DNA from: an uncultured Bacteroidota bacterium
GTDB lineage: Bacteria; Bacteroidota; Bacteroidia; Chitinophagales; Chitinophagaceae
Assembly: GCA_903912435.1 (NCBI GenBank)
Contig: CAIWHI010000226.1
Span: 1-6,223 of the forward strand
DNA length: 6,223 nucleotides
Direction of reading: 5' to 3'
The translations under genes and the position numbers were made by a program. This document shows positions 5,225 through 6,223 of the stretch, piece by piece. The notes beneath the pieces are model-generated. The model was given only the letters and a program-made list of their open reading frames with translations, was not told the origin of the DNA and did not search any database. How positions within the stretch are numbered: position 1 is the stretch's first letter; each line of letters opens with the position of its first letter.

Positions 5225-6052
5225 GTGATAAAATCAGTAAGGCCACAGTCTGAATTATTGAGAAAGTACGTGGATGTATTTTATGTTTTCTGCCTTAATG
5301 CAAACGAAAACATAAGCTACATTGCTTTTCCGCATACCAATACGGCAATTTCCTTTTTTAAGAACACATCTATTAACAGGGAAGGAGACAATATCCATAT
5401 TCATCCTATAGTGCAAGAAGTAGATACCTATTGCGTAGAAATATTGGGTAAATATACCCGTCCCGTCTTTGTGCATTATAATGGGGGCTTTAATGAAATA
5501 GCCCTAATTTTTAAGCCACTCGGGGTCAATCACTTTTTCAGAGAGGAATTTCATACCCTGGCACCGGAAATTGTACAAAATTTAAATGATGGTGCATGGG
5601 TGCAATTTGCTTCAACATTGTATAACTGCCATGATTTTGAAAGCCAGGTATTGGTTTTGGAATCTTTCCTGCTGTCTCTTTTATGGCAACCTGAACTGGA
5701 TGCAATGTATCAGGCTATTGAAATGCTGGCTGATACCAATATTGACTATTCTATAGAAGAAGTTGCTTCATCCATAAATATGAGTGTAAAGACATTTCAG
5801 CGTCATTTTTTAAAACACCTGGCGTGTACCCCAATTGATTACAGGCGTATTGCCAGGTTCAGGCACTCATTAGGCTCTGGATTATTGGCGCCTGAAATAA
5901 AAAAGCTCACCTCAATAGCCTATGATAGCAATTATTACGACCAGTCTTACTTTGTGCGTGAGTATAGAAAACTCACTAACCATAGCCCCAAGGCCTTTTT
6001 TGAATCCATATCAGTACTGGATGATAATCATATTGTGTGGAAAATAAGATAA
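5225..6052 (+). CDS. AraC-family transcriptional regulator
   Basis: This 275-residue protein has the standard two-part AraC layout. The N-terminal region (about 1-150) resembles the sensory domains of Bacteroidota AraC proteins, opening with PQSELLRKYVDVFY and carrying the IFKPLGVNHFF segment at 95-105; its ligand is unknown. The C-terminal DNA-binding domain has a first helix-turn-helix at about 176-203 (SIEEVASSINMSVKTFQRHF) and a second at about 228-259 (LTSIAYDSNYYDQSYFVREYRK, then the signature H-SPKAFF). The start is GTG at 5225: an in-frame TGA at 5210-5212 leaves no upstream ATG, the first residues fit the family, and a promoter lies just upstream. It is transcribed divergently from the sulfite-oxidizing operon, which makes it a good candidate regulator of that operon and of itself. 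That link is positional inference only. Confidence 0.93.
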   Translation: MIKSVRPQSELLRKYVDVFYVFCLNANENISYIAFPHTNTAISFFKNTSINREGDNIHIHPIVQEVDTYCVEILGKYTRPVFVHYNGGFNEIALIFKPLGVNHFFREEFHTLAPEIVQNLNDGAWVQFASTLYNCHDFESQVLVLESFLLSLLWQPELDAMYQAIEMLADTNIDYSIEEVASSINMSVKTFQRHFLKHLACTPIDYRRIARFRHSLGSGLLAPEIKKLTSIAYDSNYYDQSYFVREYRKLTNHSPKAFFESISVLDDNHIVWKIR

Positions 6053-6119
6053 AATGTCGTTTTAGTCCAATTTCCTGAGCTACTGAAATTTCATTTTTGT
6101 ATCCATAAAAGCATATTCT

Positions 6120-6223
6120 ATGGAACAAAACAAAAAGTGGTGCCGCACAGATGGCCGAAAATCGGAGTTGAGGCAAAACGGAATAGTACTAGCCTCAATA
6201 GACCGGGAAGAAAAAAACGGTAG
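6120..6223 (+). CDS. Possible start of an unidentified gene, cut by the window edge
   Basis: An ATG at 6120 opens a frame of 34 codons plus two bases that stays open to the right edge. It begins MEQNKKWCRTDGRKSEL, is rich in charged residues and matches nothing I recognize. The local base composition is less AT-rich than the preceding intergenic bases, which favours coding. The frame has an in-frame TGA at 6084-6086 and no other ATG, so 6120 is the only conventional start. No TANNTTTG promoter or SD site is evident. Thirty-four open codons can occur by chance, so the call is tentative. It would be on the same strand as the AraC-type gene, 67 bases after its stop. Confidence 0.4.
   Translation, partial: MEQNKKWCRTDGRKSELRQNGIVLASIDREEKNG

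Noticed and set aside
5976..6176. Minus-strand 66-codon frame over the end of the AraC-type gene
   Set aside because: It overlaps the second helix-turn-helix coding region and shows no family features.

Overview
The window looks like chromosomal DNA of a Bacteroidota member, probably a free-living Cytophagia/Sphingobacteriia-type organism. It is AT-rich. Shine-Dalgarno sequences are essentially absent upstream of the genes. At least one intergenic region carries a clear Bacteroidota-type sigma promoter (TTG, about 20 bases, TANNTTTG). Exported proteins carry lipoprotein-like signal peptides. The phylum call is an inference from these features; the sequence does not name the organism.

Layout from left to right. 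Positions 1-2161 (minus strand) hold the first 720 codons of a large soluble multi-PAS sensor protein that runs off the left edge. No earlier gene call covers it, but the frame is open throughout. Its N-terminal domain closely resembles HNOBA, the PAS-like domain that accompanies H-NOX in soluble guanylate cyclases, and five ordinary PAS domains follow. Directly upstream on the same strand (2264-2893) is a LuxR/NarL-type response regulator. The two probably form one transcription unit and a two-component pathway, with the kinase core presumably beyond the left edge. Positions 2894-3456 hold no convincing gene but contain two perfect inverted repeats, a set of TAGTAG motifs spaced in multiples of 10 bp, and one or two candidate plus-strand promoters.

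Positions 3457-5045 (minus strand) are a two-gene sulfite-oxidizing operon. The upstream gene encodes a molybdenum-cofactor sulfite dehydrogenase subunit (SorA-like). The downstream gene, 23 bases later, encodes a small c-type cytochrome (SorB-like). SorA would oxidize sulfite to sulfate in the cell envelope and pass electrons to the heme of SorB. Both appear to be lipid-anchored. Divergent from this operon, across a 179-base intergenic region, is an AraC-family regulator (5225-6052, plus strand, GTG start), a natural candidate regulator of the sulfite operon. A short open frame from 6120 to the right edge may be the start of another gene.

The most interesting points are the HNOBA-like domain (with an unusual number of cysteines) in a bacterial multi-PAS sensor, the TAGTAG motif that recurs in the intergenic regions flanking both operons, the unexplained promoter-plus-hairpin element just downstream of the sulfite operon, and the absence of a recognizable twin-arginine signal on a molybdenum-cofactor enzyme that should be exported folded.
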